Assembly (NCBI GenBank): GCA_038207745.1
Contig: JBBQZL010000163.1
Location: 1 to 6,005, forward strand
Direction: 5' to 3'
Length of the DNA: 6,005 bases
Origin: JBBQZL01 sp038207745
Lineage (GTDB): Bacteria > Actinomycetota > Thermoleophilia > Solirubrobacterales > 70-9
The notes under the pieces: model-generated
The model's database searches: none
Told to the model about the DNA's origin: nothing
Seen by the model: the letters and a program-made list of their open reading frames with translations, nothing else
In this document: in pieces, positions 1 through 5,904 of the stretch
How positions within the stretch are numbered: position 1 is the first letter of the stretch
How the letters are laid out: each line of letters begins with the position of its first letter
Position numbers and translations under genes: made by a program

Positions 1-483
1 TCCGGAAACGACGCGGCAATCGCGCTGGCCGAGCACGACGCGGGTACGGAGGGGCGCTTTGTCCGCAGGATGAACGAGTCCGCGAAGCGCCTCGGCCTCC
101 GCTGCTCGCGGTTCGCGAGCTCCAGCGGGATCATCGACAGGGGCAACTACTCCTGCCCGCTCGACCTCGCCACGCTCGCGCGGATGGACCTCGCAAACCC
201 GTGGCTTCGCAAGATCGTCTCGACGAGAAACGTCAAGCTGCCCTTCCCGATCAAGGGAGGGCATCTGGAGCTCTACAACATCAATCCCTTCCTGCTCCGC
301 GGCGACCCTGGGATCACGGGGATCAAGACCGGCCTCACCGATGCCGCCGGCCGTTGTTACGTGATCACCCAGAAGATCGGGGGACATCACCTTGGAGTGG
401 TGCTGCTCAATTCGACCGACCCGATCAATCAGGTTCCGCAGCTTCTCGCGGCCGGCGCCAGAGCCGAGTCCCGACAGGAGTGA
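1..483 (+). CDS. D-alanyl-D-alanine carboxypeptidase (peptidase S11), C-terminal part, 5' end outside the window
   Basis: The reading frame is open from base 1, giving 160 residues and a TGA stop. These enzymes trim the terminal D-Ala from peptidoglycan stem pentapeptides outside the cytoplasmic membrane. The first three residues are SGN, the SxN motif of serine penicillin-binding proteins. The KTG motif is at residues 109-111 in the context GIKTGLTDAAGRC, and the 'ASSSGI' and 'LYNINPFLLRG' segments are typical of the family. The nucleophile motif SxxK and any signal peptide lie upstream of the window. The protein ends about 50 residues after KTG ('GARAESRQE') with no membrane anchor or C-terminal beta domain, so this would be a short catalytic-domain form. 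The ATG at base 70 is internal and is not the start. Family assignment is firm; the exact paralogue (DacA/DacC/DacF type) cannot be decided. Confidence 0.93.
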   Translation, partial: SGNDAAIALAEHDAGTEGRFVRRMNESAKRLGLRCSRFASSSGIIDRGNYSCPLDLATLARMDLANPWLRKIVSTRNVKLPFPIKGGHLELYNINPFLLRGDPGITGIKTGLTDAAGRCYVITQKIGGHHLGVVLLNSTDPINQVPQLLAAGARAESRQE

Positions 484-519
484 TCGCCAGTTCGTCGCCC
501 GCCACCGCCGGGGCATGCG

Positions 520-525
520 TACGAT
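520..525 (+). promoter_or_regulatory. Putative -10 box for a leaderless transcript of the secreted-protein gene
   Basis: TACGAT fits the actinobacterial -10 consensus TANNNT. It is followed by six bases (GTGCGG) and then ATG at 532, so the usual start of transcription would fall on the A of that ATG. No TTGAC-like -35 element is visible at the normal distance. There is no Shine-Dalgarno sequence before either 526 or 532, which fits a leaderless message. The call rests on geometry that recurs at two other genes here. Confidence 0.45.
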
Positions 526-531
526 GTGCGG

Positions 532-1542
532 ATGGGGGTTCGCCTGATCGGCTCTTTGCTCGTCTGTTGCGCACTCGCAACGGGTGCGCTCGCTCCGGCC
601 GCATCTGCCACGCCCCCTCCGTTCCATCTCGAATTCGAGAGCGGCCTGCTCGACATCGGCGGCGATCGGGGCATTTCGCTCTTCTATCTCGCTCCCCCCG
701 ATGCCGCAGCCGCGACATTCGACGGGCAGATGGACAACGGGAACCTCAGCGTCGACGCGGCCGGCGCTCACTTCCCGGACACCTACGTCAACGAGCCATT
801 CCCCCACTTCTTCCACCTCTCGGCCACCGGCCCGGTCACCGGCAACTTCGATTCGCTGAGCGGCACGATCAGCCTGGATATCCCGCTGAATGTGCAGATC
901 TCCAACGATGGCGTGACCTGCGACATCACCTTCGACGCGAACGTCAGCACCTCGACCGCCCAGCCGTACCCGGGCACGCCACTCTCCCCGGTCGGCTCGA
1001 TCGACAGCCCCGGCGCCATCGCCGGGGCCTGGGCCGGCTATTCGAGCATCGGTACGACGGGCCTCTGTCCGACCTACGAGTCCCACCTCAGAGGACCCGG
1101 AGGGATCTGGCTGGGACACGGCGTCGCGACACCCACACCCAACCCGTCGGACCCGCCGCCCGATCCCGACCCGGACCCCGGCCCGCTGCCGGCGAGACTG
1201 GCACTGAACCTGGGGCCGAAGCTGCGCATGGTCAGGCCCGGGCAGACCGCCGGTTTGATGACGACGACCCGCAACCGTGGTGAACGAACCTCGGTCGCCT
1301 CGAGGGTCTGCATCTCTGCTCCGAAGCGCATCGCCGTGATCGGAAAGAGCTGCCGGCCGATCGGCCCGATCGTGCCGGGTGATTCAACCGGGCGAGCCTT
1401 CAAGGTCAGGCCGGCTCGCGGATCTCCACGCGGAATCCACAAGCTCACCGCCACGATCAAGACCGGCGGCACGAACGTCGCCTCAGCCACGTCCTCTCTC
1501 AAGATCCTGAAGCCGATCGGGCAGGGCTCGAAGAGCCACTGA
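532..1542 (+). CDS. Secreted protein of unknown function with a C-terminal Ig/CARDB-like beta domain
   Basis: I do not recognise this protein as a whole. From ATG 532 it has 336 residues. Residues 1-26 form a Sec signal peptide: an Arg near the start, a hydrophobic core (LIGSLLVCCALATGALA) and an ASA cleavage site before TPPP. There is no good lipobox, so it is probably released or wall-associated. Residues 27 to about 195 form a beta-rich part with two cysteines (C130, C179) that could pair. A Pro/Asp linker follows (about 200-220, 'PPPDPDPDPGP'). Residues about 225-328 look like a bacterial Ig/CARDB/DUF11-type repeat: 'VRPGQ', an N-x-G turn, a second cysteine pair (C260, C274), 'IVPGDS' and 'GIHKLTA'. 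An upstream in-frame GTG at 526 would add two residues; ATG is preferred because of the -10 spacing. It lies 48 bp after the carboxypeptidase stop. A surface or adhesive role is only a guess. Confidence 0.8.
   Translation: MGVRLIGSLLVCCALATGALAPAASATPPPFHLEFESGLLDIGGDRGISLFYLAPPDAAAATFDGQMDNGNLSVDAAGAHFPDTYVNEPFPHFFHLSATGPVTGNFDSLSGTISLDIPLNVQISNDGVTCDITFDANVSTSTAQPYPGTPLSPVGSIDSPGAIAGAWAGYSSIGTTGLCPTYESHLRGPGGIWLGHGVATPTPNPSDPPPDPDPDPGPLPARLALNLGPKLRMVRPGQTAGLMTTTRNRGERTSVASRVCISAPKRIAVIGKSCRPIGPIVPGDSTGRAFKVRPARGSPRGIHKLTATIKTGGTNVASATSSLKILKPIGQGSKSH
1522..1541 (+). terminator. Possible hairpin at the convergent 3' ends of the secreted-protein gene and aguB
   Basis: CAGGGCTC / GAGCCACTG can fold into an eight-pair stem with one bulged A and a GAA loop, overlapping the last codons of the secreted-protein gene. 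No T tract follows on either strand. Only 15 bp separate the two convergent stop codons, so any terminator must lie inside coding sequence, which makes this the nearest candidate. It could equally be a chance structure in GC-rich coding DNA. Confidence 0.2.
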
Positions 1543-1557
1543 TCGAAGCCGCGGGAG

Positions 1558-2508
1558 CTAGGACGGGCTGGACGATCCCGGGTCGGCGGTCAACGGCTCA
1601 TAGCTGGCAGGCCGGCGAGTGTCCAGGAACGGAAACAGGGTCAGCCAATCGGACCGCTGATCAAGATCGAGGTCGGCGACGATCACGGCCTCGCCGTCCC
1701 GGGGAGCCTGAGCGAGGATGCGACCGTAGGGGTCGGAAATGAAGGACGAGCCGTAGAAGCGCAGCGGTCCCTCCCCACCGATCCGGTTGATCGTGACCAT
1801 GAAGGTGCCGTTGGCGATTCCGTTTCCGACGATGACGCGCTCCCAGATCGGCTCTGTGTCAAAGCCGGGATGGTCGGGCTCGGACCCGATCGCGGTCGGG
1901 TAGACGATCACCTCGGCGCCGCCCAGCGAGTAGGCGCGCGCGAGTTCCGGGAACCACTGGTCCCAACAGGTCGGGAAGCCGAACTTCGCCTCCTCGACCC
2001 CGATCACCGGGAACCCGGAATCCCCGGAGCGGAAGTACTGATCCTCGTAGTAGCCGGCGGTCACCGGGATGTGGATCTTGCGGGTCCGCGCGATCAGCTC
2101 ACCGCCGGGCGCCACGACGATCGCCGTGTTGTAGCCGATGCCGCCATCGTGGGCGCGCTCGTAGAGCGAGGCATGGACGTGGGCGCCCGTCTCCGCGGCC
2201 ATCCGGGCTGCGAACTCCGTGGTCGGACCGCCCGGGATCTCCTCGGCGCGCTCCGAGGCCTCTGCAACCGCGTCCGGGGTGATCGCAAAATAGGGAGAGA
2301 GGGTGAGTTCCTGGAGACAGACGATCCGGGCCCCGCGATCGGCCGCGATCCTGATCCCCTCTGCAAGTGCCGCCTCGTGCTCGGCGGGGTCGGGGCGCCA
2401 GGACTGCTGGACCAGGCCGATCCGGAACGGCCGGCGCTTCGGCTGATCGACCCGCGCCGGCGATTCCGGCACCTGGCCGGTGACATCGATGATCTCGTAA
2501 TCGCTCAT
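1558..2508 (-). CDS. aguB: N-carbamoylputrescine amidase (nitrilase superfamily)
   Basis: The enzyme hydrolyses N-carbamoylputrescine to putrescine, CO2 and ammonia in the cytoplasm, the last step of the agmatine route to putrescine. The 316-residue product has the nitrilase catalytic residues in order: E67 ('CLQELTLSPYF'), K144 ('RTRKIHIP'), a second conserved Glu at E155 ('YYEDQYF') and the nucleophile C181 in 'PTCWDQWFPE', close to the signature of plant and bacterial N-carbamoylputrescine amidases. The start at 2508 is chosen because its ATG overlaps the aguA stop (ATGA), a classic translational-coupling junction. The open frame continues upstream into aguA, but that extension is aguA antiframe sequence. 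The N-terminus carries about 28 residues before the first nitrilase strand ('RIGLVQQSW'), longer than usual. An in-frame GTG at 2472 would shorten it by 12 residues. Pairing with aguA makes the function secure. Confidence 0.95.
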   Translation of the reverse strand: MSDYEIIDVTGQVPESPARVDQPKRRPFRIGLVQQSWRPDPAEHEAALAEGIRIAADRGARIVCLQELTLSPYFAITPDAVAEASERAEEIPGGPTTEFAARMAAETGAHVHASLYERAHDGGIGYNTAIVVAPGGELIARTRKIHIPVTAGYYEDQYFRSGDSGFPVIGVEEAKFGFPTCWDQWFPELARAYSLGGAEVIVYPTAIGSEPDHPGFDTEPIWERVIVGNGIANGTFMVTINRIGGEGPLRFYGSSFISDPYGRILAQAPRDGEAVIVADLDLDQRSDWLTLFPFLDTRRPASYEPLTADPGSSSPS

Positions 2509-3527
2509 CCGCCCGACACCGGAACCTGCTGGGTGATGCAGTGGATCCCACCGCCGCCCAGCGCCAGGGTCTTGCTGGGTACCGCGACGATCTCGCGATC
2601 CGGCATCAGCTTCTGGAGACGCCCGATCGCTTCGCAATCCATCTCCGGGTCCGCCTCGCTGATCGGCACGATCGCGCCTCCGTTGCATAGATAGAAGTTG
2701 GTGTACGGGATGACCACGGACTCGCCGTGGTCGCGAGAGGTGCGCGGCAGCAGCTCCAACTCGACAACCTCGATCTCCGCCGCCTCGAGGCGACGAATGT
2801 TCTCCTCGACATTGTCCCAATTGGGATCACTCTCGTCGGCAACGGTCTGGAGCAATGCGCGCCCGGGCTCCAGGAAGGCAAAGATGTTGTCGACGTGGCC
2901 ATCGGTATCGGCGTCCTCGACCAGACCCTGTCCGAGCCAGATGATCCGCTCAGCCCCGAGTTGGTCGCGGAGGATCAGCTCGATCTGACCGCGGCCCATC
3001 CCGGGATTGCGATTTGGATTGAGCAGACACTGCTCGGTGGTGATCAATGTTCCCTCACCGTCGACGGCGATCGAGCCGCCCTCGAGGACCATCGGAGCGA
3101 CGTGGCGCTCGATCCCGAGGTGGCCGAGGATCCGCCCACCGATTGCCGCGTCACGGTCATATGGAGTGAACGCCTCCCCCCAGGCGTTGAAGCTGAAGTC
3201 AACCCCGGCGCGGGCACGATCGGCGCCGGTGACAATGATCGGGCCGGAGTCGCGAAGCCAGGAGTCATCAATCGGCAGCTCGACAACTTCGACGTTGTCC
3301 CCTGCGCAGGCGTTCCGGGCGCCATCGGCGTCCTCCGGGTTGGCGACGAGCGTCACCGGCTCAAACCGGGCAACCGCCTCGACGACCGCGGCATGGTTCA
3401 CGCGTGCCGCCCCGATCGAGGTGCCCCGCCAGGCCTCCTCGCGCGCAGGCCAGGCGATCAACGTGCGCTCATGCGGAGCCCACTCGGCGGGCATTCGCAG
3501 GCCAGATTCACGAGCGGACGGACTCAT
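2505..3527 (-). CDS. aguA: Agmatine deiminase (PAD_porph family)
   Basis: The enzyme hydrolyses agmatine to N-carbamoylputrescine and ammonia, feeding AguB, which is encoded immediately downstream with a 4-bp overlap. The 340-residue length is typical of bacterial forms. Family marks are the N-terminal 'MPAEWAPHERTLIAWP' (from residue 12), 'DDSWLRDSGP' with D87, D88 and D93, 'VLEGGSI' (E149), 'DTDGHVDN' with catalytic H211 and D213, and the C-terminal nucleophile C330 in 'GGGGIHCITQQVP'. Two tandem ATGs (3530 and 3527) open the gene. I take the second because a TAGACT -10 box lies exactly six bases before it; starting at 3530 adds one Met. There is no clear Shine-Dalgarno sequence. No arginine decarboxylase gene is in view, so agmatine would come from elsewhere in the genome or from uptake. 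The gene diverges from the toxin-antitoxin pair across about 115 bp. Confidence 0.96.
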   Translation of the reverse strand: MSPSARESGLRMPAEWAPHERTLIAWPAREEAWRGTSIGAARVNHAAVVEAVARFEPVTLVANPEDADGARNACAGDNVEVVELPIDDSWLRDSGPIIVTGADRARAGVDFSFNAWGEAFTPYDRDAAIGGRILGHLGIERHVAPMVLEGGSIAVDGEGTLITTEQCLLNPNRNPGMGRGQIELILRDQLGAERIIWLGQGLVEDADTDGHVDNIFAFLEPGRALLQTVADESDPNWDNVEENIRRLEAAEIEVVELELLPRTSRDHGESVVIPYTNFYLCNGGAIVPISEADPEMDCEAIGRLQKLMPDREIVAVPSKTLALGGGGIHCITQQVPVSGG

Positions 3528-3533
3528 CATCCG

Positions 3534-3539
3534 AGTCTA
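3534..3539 (-). promoter_or_regulatory. Putative -10 box of the aguA-aguB operon
   Basis: On the minus strand TAGACT is followed by CGGATG and then the second ATG of aguA at 3527, a six-base gap that would put transcription start on that A. A CTGACA sequence (3561-3566, minus strand) resembles a -35 element, but its 21-base spacer is longer than normal. The same eight bases TAGACTCG precede tRNA-Ala in this window, which supports a promoter role. Confidence 0.5.
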
Positions 3540-3615
3540 GCGACGGAAACCACGCGCGCCTGTCAGAAGTACCGCGGAGAGGCATCCAGAATGGCGTTCG
3601 CGGCAAAAGGCACAC

Positions 3616-3629
3616 ATACGTGTACATAT
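3616..3629 (+). promoter_or_regulatory. Candidate operator of the toxin-antitoxin operon (TGTACA-containing dyad)
   Basis: ATACGTGTACATAT is an imperfect 14-bp palindrome (10 of 14 positions symmetric) that contains the perfect hexamer palindrome TGTACA at 3621-3626. TGTACA is the core that YefM binds at the E. coli yefM-yoeB promoter, and the related phd operator of phage P1 is built on GTGTACAC. Here it ends five bases before the putative -10 box and 17 bases before the antitoxin ATG, well placed for autorepression by the antitoxin. Binding is inferred; only one TGTACA copy is seen. Confidence 0.5.
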
Positions 3630-3633
3630 TCGT

Positions 3634-3639
3634 TAGGAT
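3634..3639 (+). promoter_or_regulatory. Putative -10 box of the toxin-antitoxin operon, overlapping a possible Shine-Dalgarno sequence
   Basis: TAGGAT fits TANNNT and is followed by ACTTGC and then the antitoxin ATG at 3646, again a six-base gap. The same bases contain AGGA (3635-3638), seven bases before the ATG, which could act as a ribosome-binding site if transcription starts further upstream, for example from a TACATA-like box at 3623-3628. The sequence cannot decide between a leaderless and a leadered message. No good -35 element is visible for either. Confidence 0.4.
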
Positions 3640-3645
3640 ACTTGC

Positions 3646-3933
3646 ATGAAACGTAAGCCTCACGAAGTGCTCGCCACCCGCGAGGCGCGAGATCAGCTTC
3701 CGTCGTTGCTTGCCGACTTTCGCAAAGCGGGTGCCAAAGCCGAACCTGTGGTGATCGGTGCACGGCGGCGCCCCGAAGGGGTGGTGCTCTCATACGAGCT
3801 CTACCTGCAACTACTCGAGGGCCGCGAACGGGTGTGGACGATTCTTGCCGATCGTGCCGCCGCCGACGGTGGGATGGACGAAGACGAGGCGATGCGCATG
3901 GCCGTCTCTGAACAGCACGCGGCCCGTCACTGA
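3646..3933 (+). CDS. Antitoxin, Phd/YefM (prevent-host-death) type
   Basis: This small 95-residue protein should neutralise the PIN toxin encoded next to it and repress their shared promoter. Residues about 7-58 match the Phd/YefM fold: a first strand and helix 'VLATREARDQLPSLLADFRKAG', then 'AEPVVIGARRRPEGVVLSYELYLQLLEG', where the pattern 'PVVI..rrRPEgVVlSyelY..L' is diagnostic. The acidic, helical tail (about 60-95, 'GGMDEDEAMRMAVSEQ') is the expected toxin-binding, protease-sensitive part. The ATG at 3646 follows AGGA by seven bases. The stop TGA directly abuts the toxin ATG, so the two are translated together. The family assignment comes from pattern recognition in a short protein; there is no other reasonable candidate. 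Confidence 0.85.
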   Translation: MKRKPHEVLATREARDQLPSLLADFRKAGAKAEPVVIGARRRPEGVVLSYELYLQLLEGRERVWTILADRAAADGGMDEDEAMRMAVSEQHAARH

Positions 3934-4341
3934 ATGCAACGCGTCGTCCTCGACGTCAACGTCTATGTCGCCGCGCTCCTTTCACCGCGCGGCACCCCGG
4001 CAAAGGTTCTTCTCAAGTGGGCCGCGAATGATTTCGAACTGATCGTCAGCCATCTCCTCATCTCCGAACTCGAGCGCGTTCTGCAAAGACCCAAATTCTC
4101 CCGAGAAATCAGCGGTGCGGAGATCACCGGCCTCCTCGATGCGCTCACAGAAAGCGCGATCATGTTCCCTGATCCGCCTCCGGTGCCGGGACTGACTGAC
4201 GACCCAGACGATGACTACCTTGTCGCCCTCGCTCGCACCGCAGATGCCGATTGCATCGTGTCCGGTGACGCTCATCTCACCGAGCTTGAGAATCCTCGCC
4301 CGCCCGTCATGACCCCGCGGGTGTTCTGCGAACGCCAGTGA
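3934..4341 (+). CDS. PIN-domain ribonuclease toxin (COG1569-like)
   Basis: This 135-residue protein is a single PIN domain, a metal-dependent RNase fold used by VapC-like toxins that cut tRNA, rRNA or mRNA. The acidic active-site residues are in place: D7 with N9 in 'VVLDVNVYVAALLSP', E45 in 'LLISELERVL', the D89-D94 cluster in 'LTDDPDDDYLVALA', and D112 in 'DCIVSGDAHL'. The 'RPKF', 'DPDDDYLVALA' and 'VSGDAHLTEL' segments resemble the COG1569 group of putative toxin components rather than classical VapC. The ATG follows the antitoxin TGA with no gap, and there is no Shine-Dalgarno sequence, so translation probably depends on coupling, which keeps toxin below antitoxin. All catalytic acids are present, so the toxin looks intact. 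The RNA target cannot be read from sequence. Confidence 0.9.
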   Translation: MQRVVLDVNVYVAALLSPRGTPAKVLLKWAANDFELIVSHLLISELERVLQRPKFSREISGAEITGLLDALTESAIMFPDPPPVPGLTDDPDDDYLVALARTADADCIVSGDAHLTELENPRPPVMTPRVFCERQ

Positions 4342-4441
4342 CTACGAACAGTTGGCGCCACCTGGCCGACGAGTCGCATATCGCCGCAGACCCAGTCGAT
4401 GTCAGGCCAACTCTCCATGTCTGATCGCAAGTGCCTGAAAG

Positions 4442-4514
4442 TGGAGCCAGCCGGGATCGAACCGGCGACCTCCGCGTTGCAAACGCGGCGCTCTGCCAGC
4501 TGAGCTATGGCCCC
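4442..4514 (-). tRNA. tRNA-Ala (anticodon UGC)
   Basis: The 73-nt minus-strand sequence folds into a standard cloverleaf. The acceptor stem GGGGCCA/TGGCTCC contains the G3-U70 wobble pair that identifies alanine tRNAs. The D stem is GCTC/GAGC, the anticodon stem CCGCG/CGCGG encloses TTTGCAA (anticodon TGC), the variable loop is AGGTC, and the T stem GCCGG/CCGGC encloses TTCGATC. The discriminator is A, and the following bases are CTT, so CCA is added after transcription. The 3' end points toward the toxin-antitoxin pair. The 5' side faces the glutamate dehydrogenase gene, which is divergent. No clear intrinsic terminator follows it. Confidence 0.97.
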
Positions 4515-4523
4515 TCACCGTCG

Positions 4524-4529
4524 AGTCTA
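4524..4529 (-). promoter_or_regulatory. Putative -10 box of tRNA-Ala
   Basis: TAGACT on the minus strand lies nine bases before the mature tRNA 5' end. Transcription beginning seven bases after the hexamer would give a leader of about three bases. The flanking context TAGACTCG is identical to the box before aguA. No convincing -35 element is seen. Confidence 0.4.
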
Positions 4530-4620
4530 AGTCGAACGGGGCATTCTCTGCCGCGCAGTTCCCGATTTCGACGTCGGCCGGTTCGCAGGCGGTGTGTCAG
4601 ACTGGCTGCAAGGGAGCGAT

Positions 4621-5871
4621 TTGACCCAACGCCACGCCACAATGCTGGAGACGGTCAGCCACCATTTCGATGCTGCCTGCGACCGGCTCGGCACCCGCGA
4701 CGACCTCCGGGCCGTGTTCTCGACCCCTTATCGCGAGGTGACGGTCCAGATACCGGTCAGACTCTCTGACGGCCTGATCCACAACTTCTCCGGCCACCGG
4801 ATTCAACACAACGGTGCCCGCGGTCCCTTCAAAGGTGGCGTCCGCTTCCATCCCACCGTGGACATCAACGAGATCAGGGCGCTCGCCTCTCTGATGACCT
4901 GGAAGACGGCGGCCGTGAACATCCCCTTCGGAGGGGCAAAGGGAGGCGTCGACTGCACGGTTGCAGATCTCCAGCCCAACGAGATCGAGCAGATCTCTCG
5001 TTCCTACATTGCAAGGATCGCGAAGCTCCTCGGCCCCACCCGCGACATCCCGGCTCCGGACATGAGGACAAACGCCCAGGTGATGACCTGGATGATGGAC
5101 GAGTACAGCCGCCTGCATGGCTACACGCCCGCGATCGTGACCGGAAAGCCGATCTCGCTGGGGGGCTCGCAGGGTCGCGAAGCTGCGACGGGACGTGGCC
5201 TGTCCTACGTGTTCCGCGAGGCGGCGCCGAGTCTGGGCATCACCCCGTCGGAGGCGACCTTTGCGGTCCAGGGTTTTGGAAACGTCGGTTCCTGGGCGGC
5301 GAGAATAATGCAGCAGCTCGGCTGCCGCATGGTTGCGGTTGCCGACACCAGCGGCGCAATCCACTCTGACGCCGGTATCGACGCCGAGAAGCTGACCGAG
5401 TTCACCGCGGCAGGCGGCAAGGTGAGCGAGTTCGAGGGCGCGGATCGGCTCGAGCCGGACGAGTTCTTCGGGGTCGGGTGCGACGTGATGATCCCAGCCG
5501 CGCTTGGCGGCTCGATTCATCACCAGAACGCCGGCAGGCTGCGCTGCCGAATGGTAATCGAGGGGGCAAACAGCCCGACGACATTTGCGGCAGATGCGAT
5601 CCTCGTTGAGAGAGGCATCGCCGTGATCCCCGACGTGATTGCCAATGCCGGCGGTGTCGTCGTCTCCTATTTCGAGTGGGTCCAGAACCTCCAGTACTTC
5701 GAGTGGGAGGAACGCGAGGTGAACAGCAAGCTCGGGACAATCATGCGCCGCACCTACCGCGAGGTGTCGGCCCGCGCGGAGACGGAGCATGTCTCCCTGC
5801 GCGAAGCGGCCTACCTGATCGGGGTCGACCGGGTGATCGAGGCCTCGGAGATGCGCGGCTACGTCAGCTGA
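4621..5871 (+). CDS. Glutamate dehydrogenase (Glu/Leu/Phe/Val dehydrogenase family)
   Basis: The enzyme reversibly deaminates glutamate to 2-oxoglutarate and ammonia with NAD(P). From TTG 4621 it has 416 residues, normal for the hexameric family. The N-terminal substrate domain has 'GPFKGGVRFHP' (K71), 'LMTWK' (K95), 'IPFGGAKGGV' with catalytic K107, and 'DIPAPDM' with D147. The Rossmann domain has 'FAVQGFGNVGSW' (GxGxxG, 218-223) and D242 at the end of the second strand ('VAVADTSG'), which leans toward NAD. 'VIEGANSPTT' and 'PDVIANAGGVVVSYFEWVQN' follow. The start is uncertain: TTG 4621 has AGGGAG four bases upstream; GTG 4594 gives 425 residues but has no well-spaced site; ATG 4642 is nearest to the usual family N-terminus but has no site. 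It is divergent from tRNA-Ala. I prefer glutamate over leucine or phenylalanine dehydrogenase because of length and these motifs. Confidence 0.93.
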   Translation: MTQRHATMLETVSHHFDAACDRLGTRDDLRAVFSTPYREVTVQIPVRLSDGLIHNFSGHRIQHNGARGPFKGGVRFHPTVDINEIRALASLMTWKTAAVNIPFGGAKGGVDCTVADLQPNEIEQISRSYIARIAKLLGPTRDIPAPDMRTNAQVMTWMMDEYSRLHGYTPAIVTGKPISLGGSQGREAATGRGLSYVFREAAPSLGITPSEATFAVQGFGNVGSWAARIMQQLGCRMVAVADTSGAIHSDAGIDAEKLTEFTAAGGKVSEFEGADRLEPDEFFGVGCDVMIPAALGGSIHHQNAGRLRCRMVIEGANSPTTFAADAILVERGIAVIPDVIANAGGVVVSYFEWVQNLQYFEWEEREVNSKLGTIMRRTYREVSARAETEHVSLREAAYLIGVDRVIEASEMRGYVS

Positions 5872-5904
5872 TATGTCCCTCCGTTTGTCAAGTCCCAACC
5901 ACTG

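Noticed and set aside
201..1283. Plus-strand open frame of 360 codons spanning the carboxypeptidase end and the secreted-protein gene
   Set aside because: It is Arg/Pro-rich, crosses two better supported genes in another frame and has no recognisable domain.
2509..2820. Upstream in-frame extension of aguB
   Set aside because: It lies wholly within aguA in another frame and is Arg/Gly-rich. The nitrilase similarity begins after 2508, where an ATGA overlap gives a natural start.
2727..3656. Plus-strand open frame opposite aguA
   Set aside because: It is a shadow of aguA: no motifs, while the minus strand carries every agmatine deiminase signature.
4351..4411. Inverted GTTGGC / GCCAAC as a terminator of the toxin gene or the tRNA
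   Set aside because: The arms are six bases with about 50 bases between them and no T run. It is too weak to call.
4431..4769. Small open frame over the tRNA ('SGASRDRTGDLRVANAALCQLSYGP')
   Set aside because: This is the familiar false protein made by translating the antisense strand of a tRNA gene.
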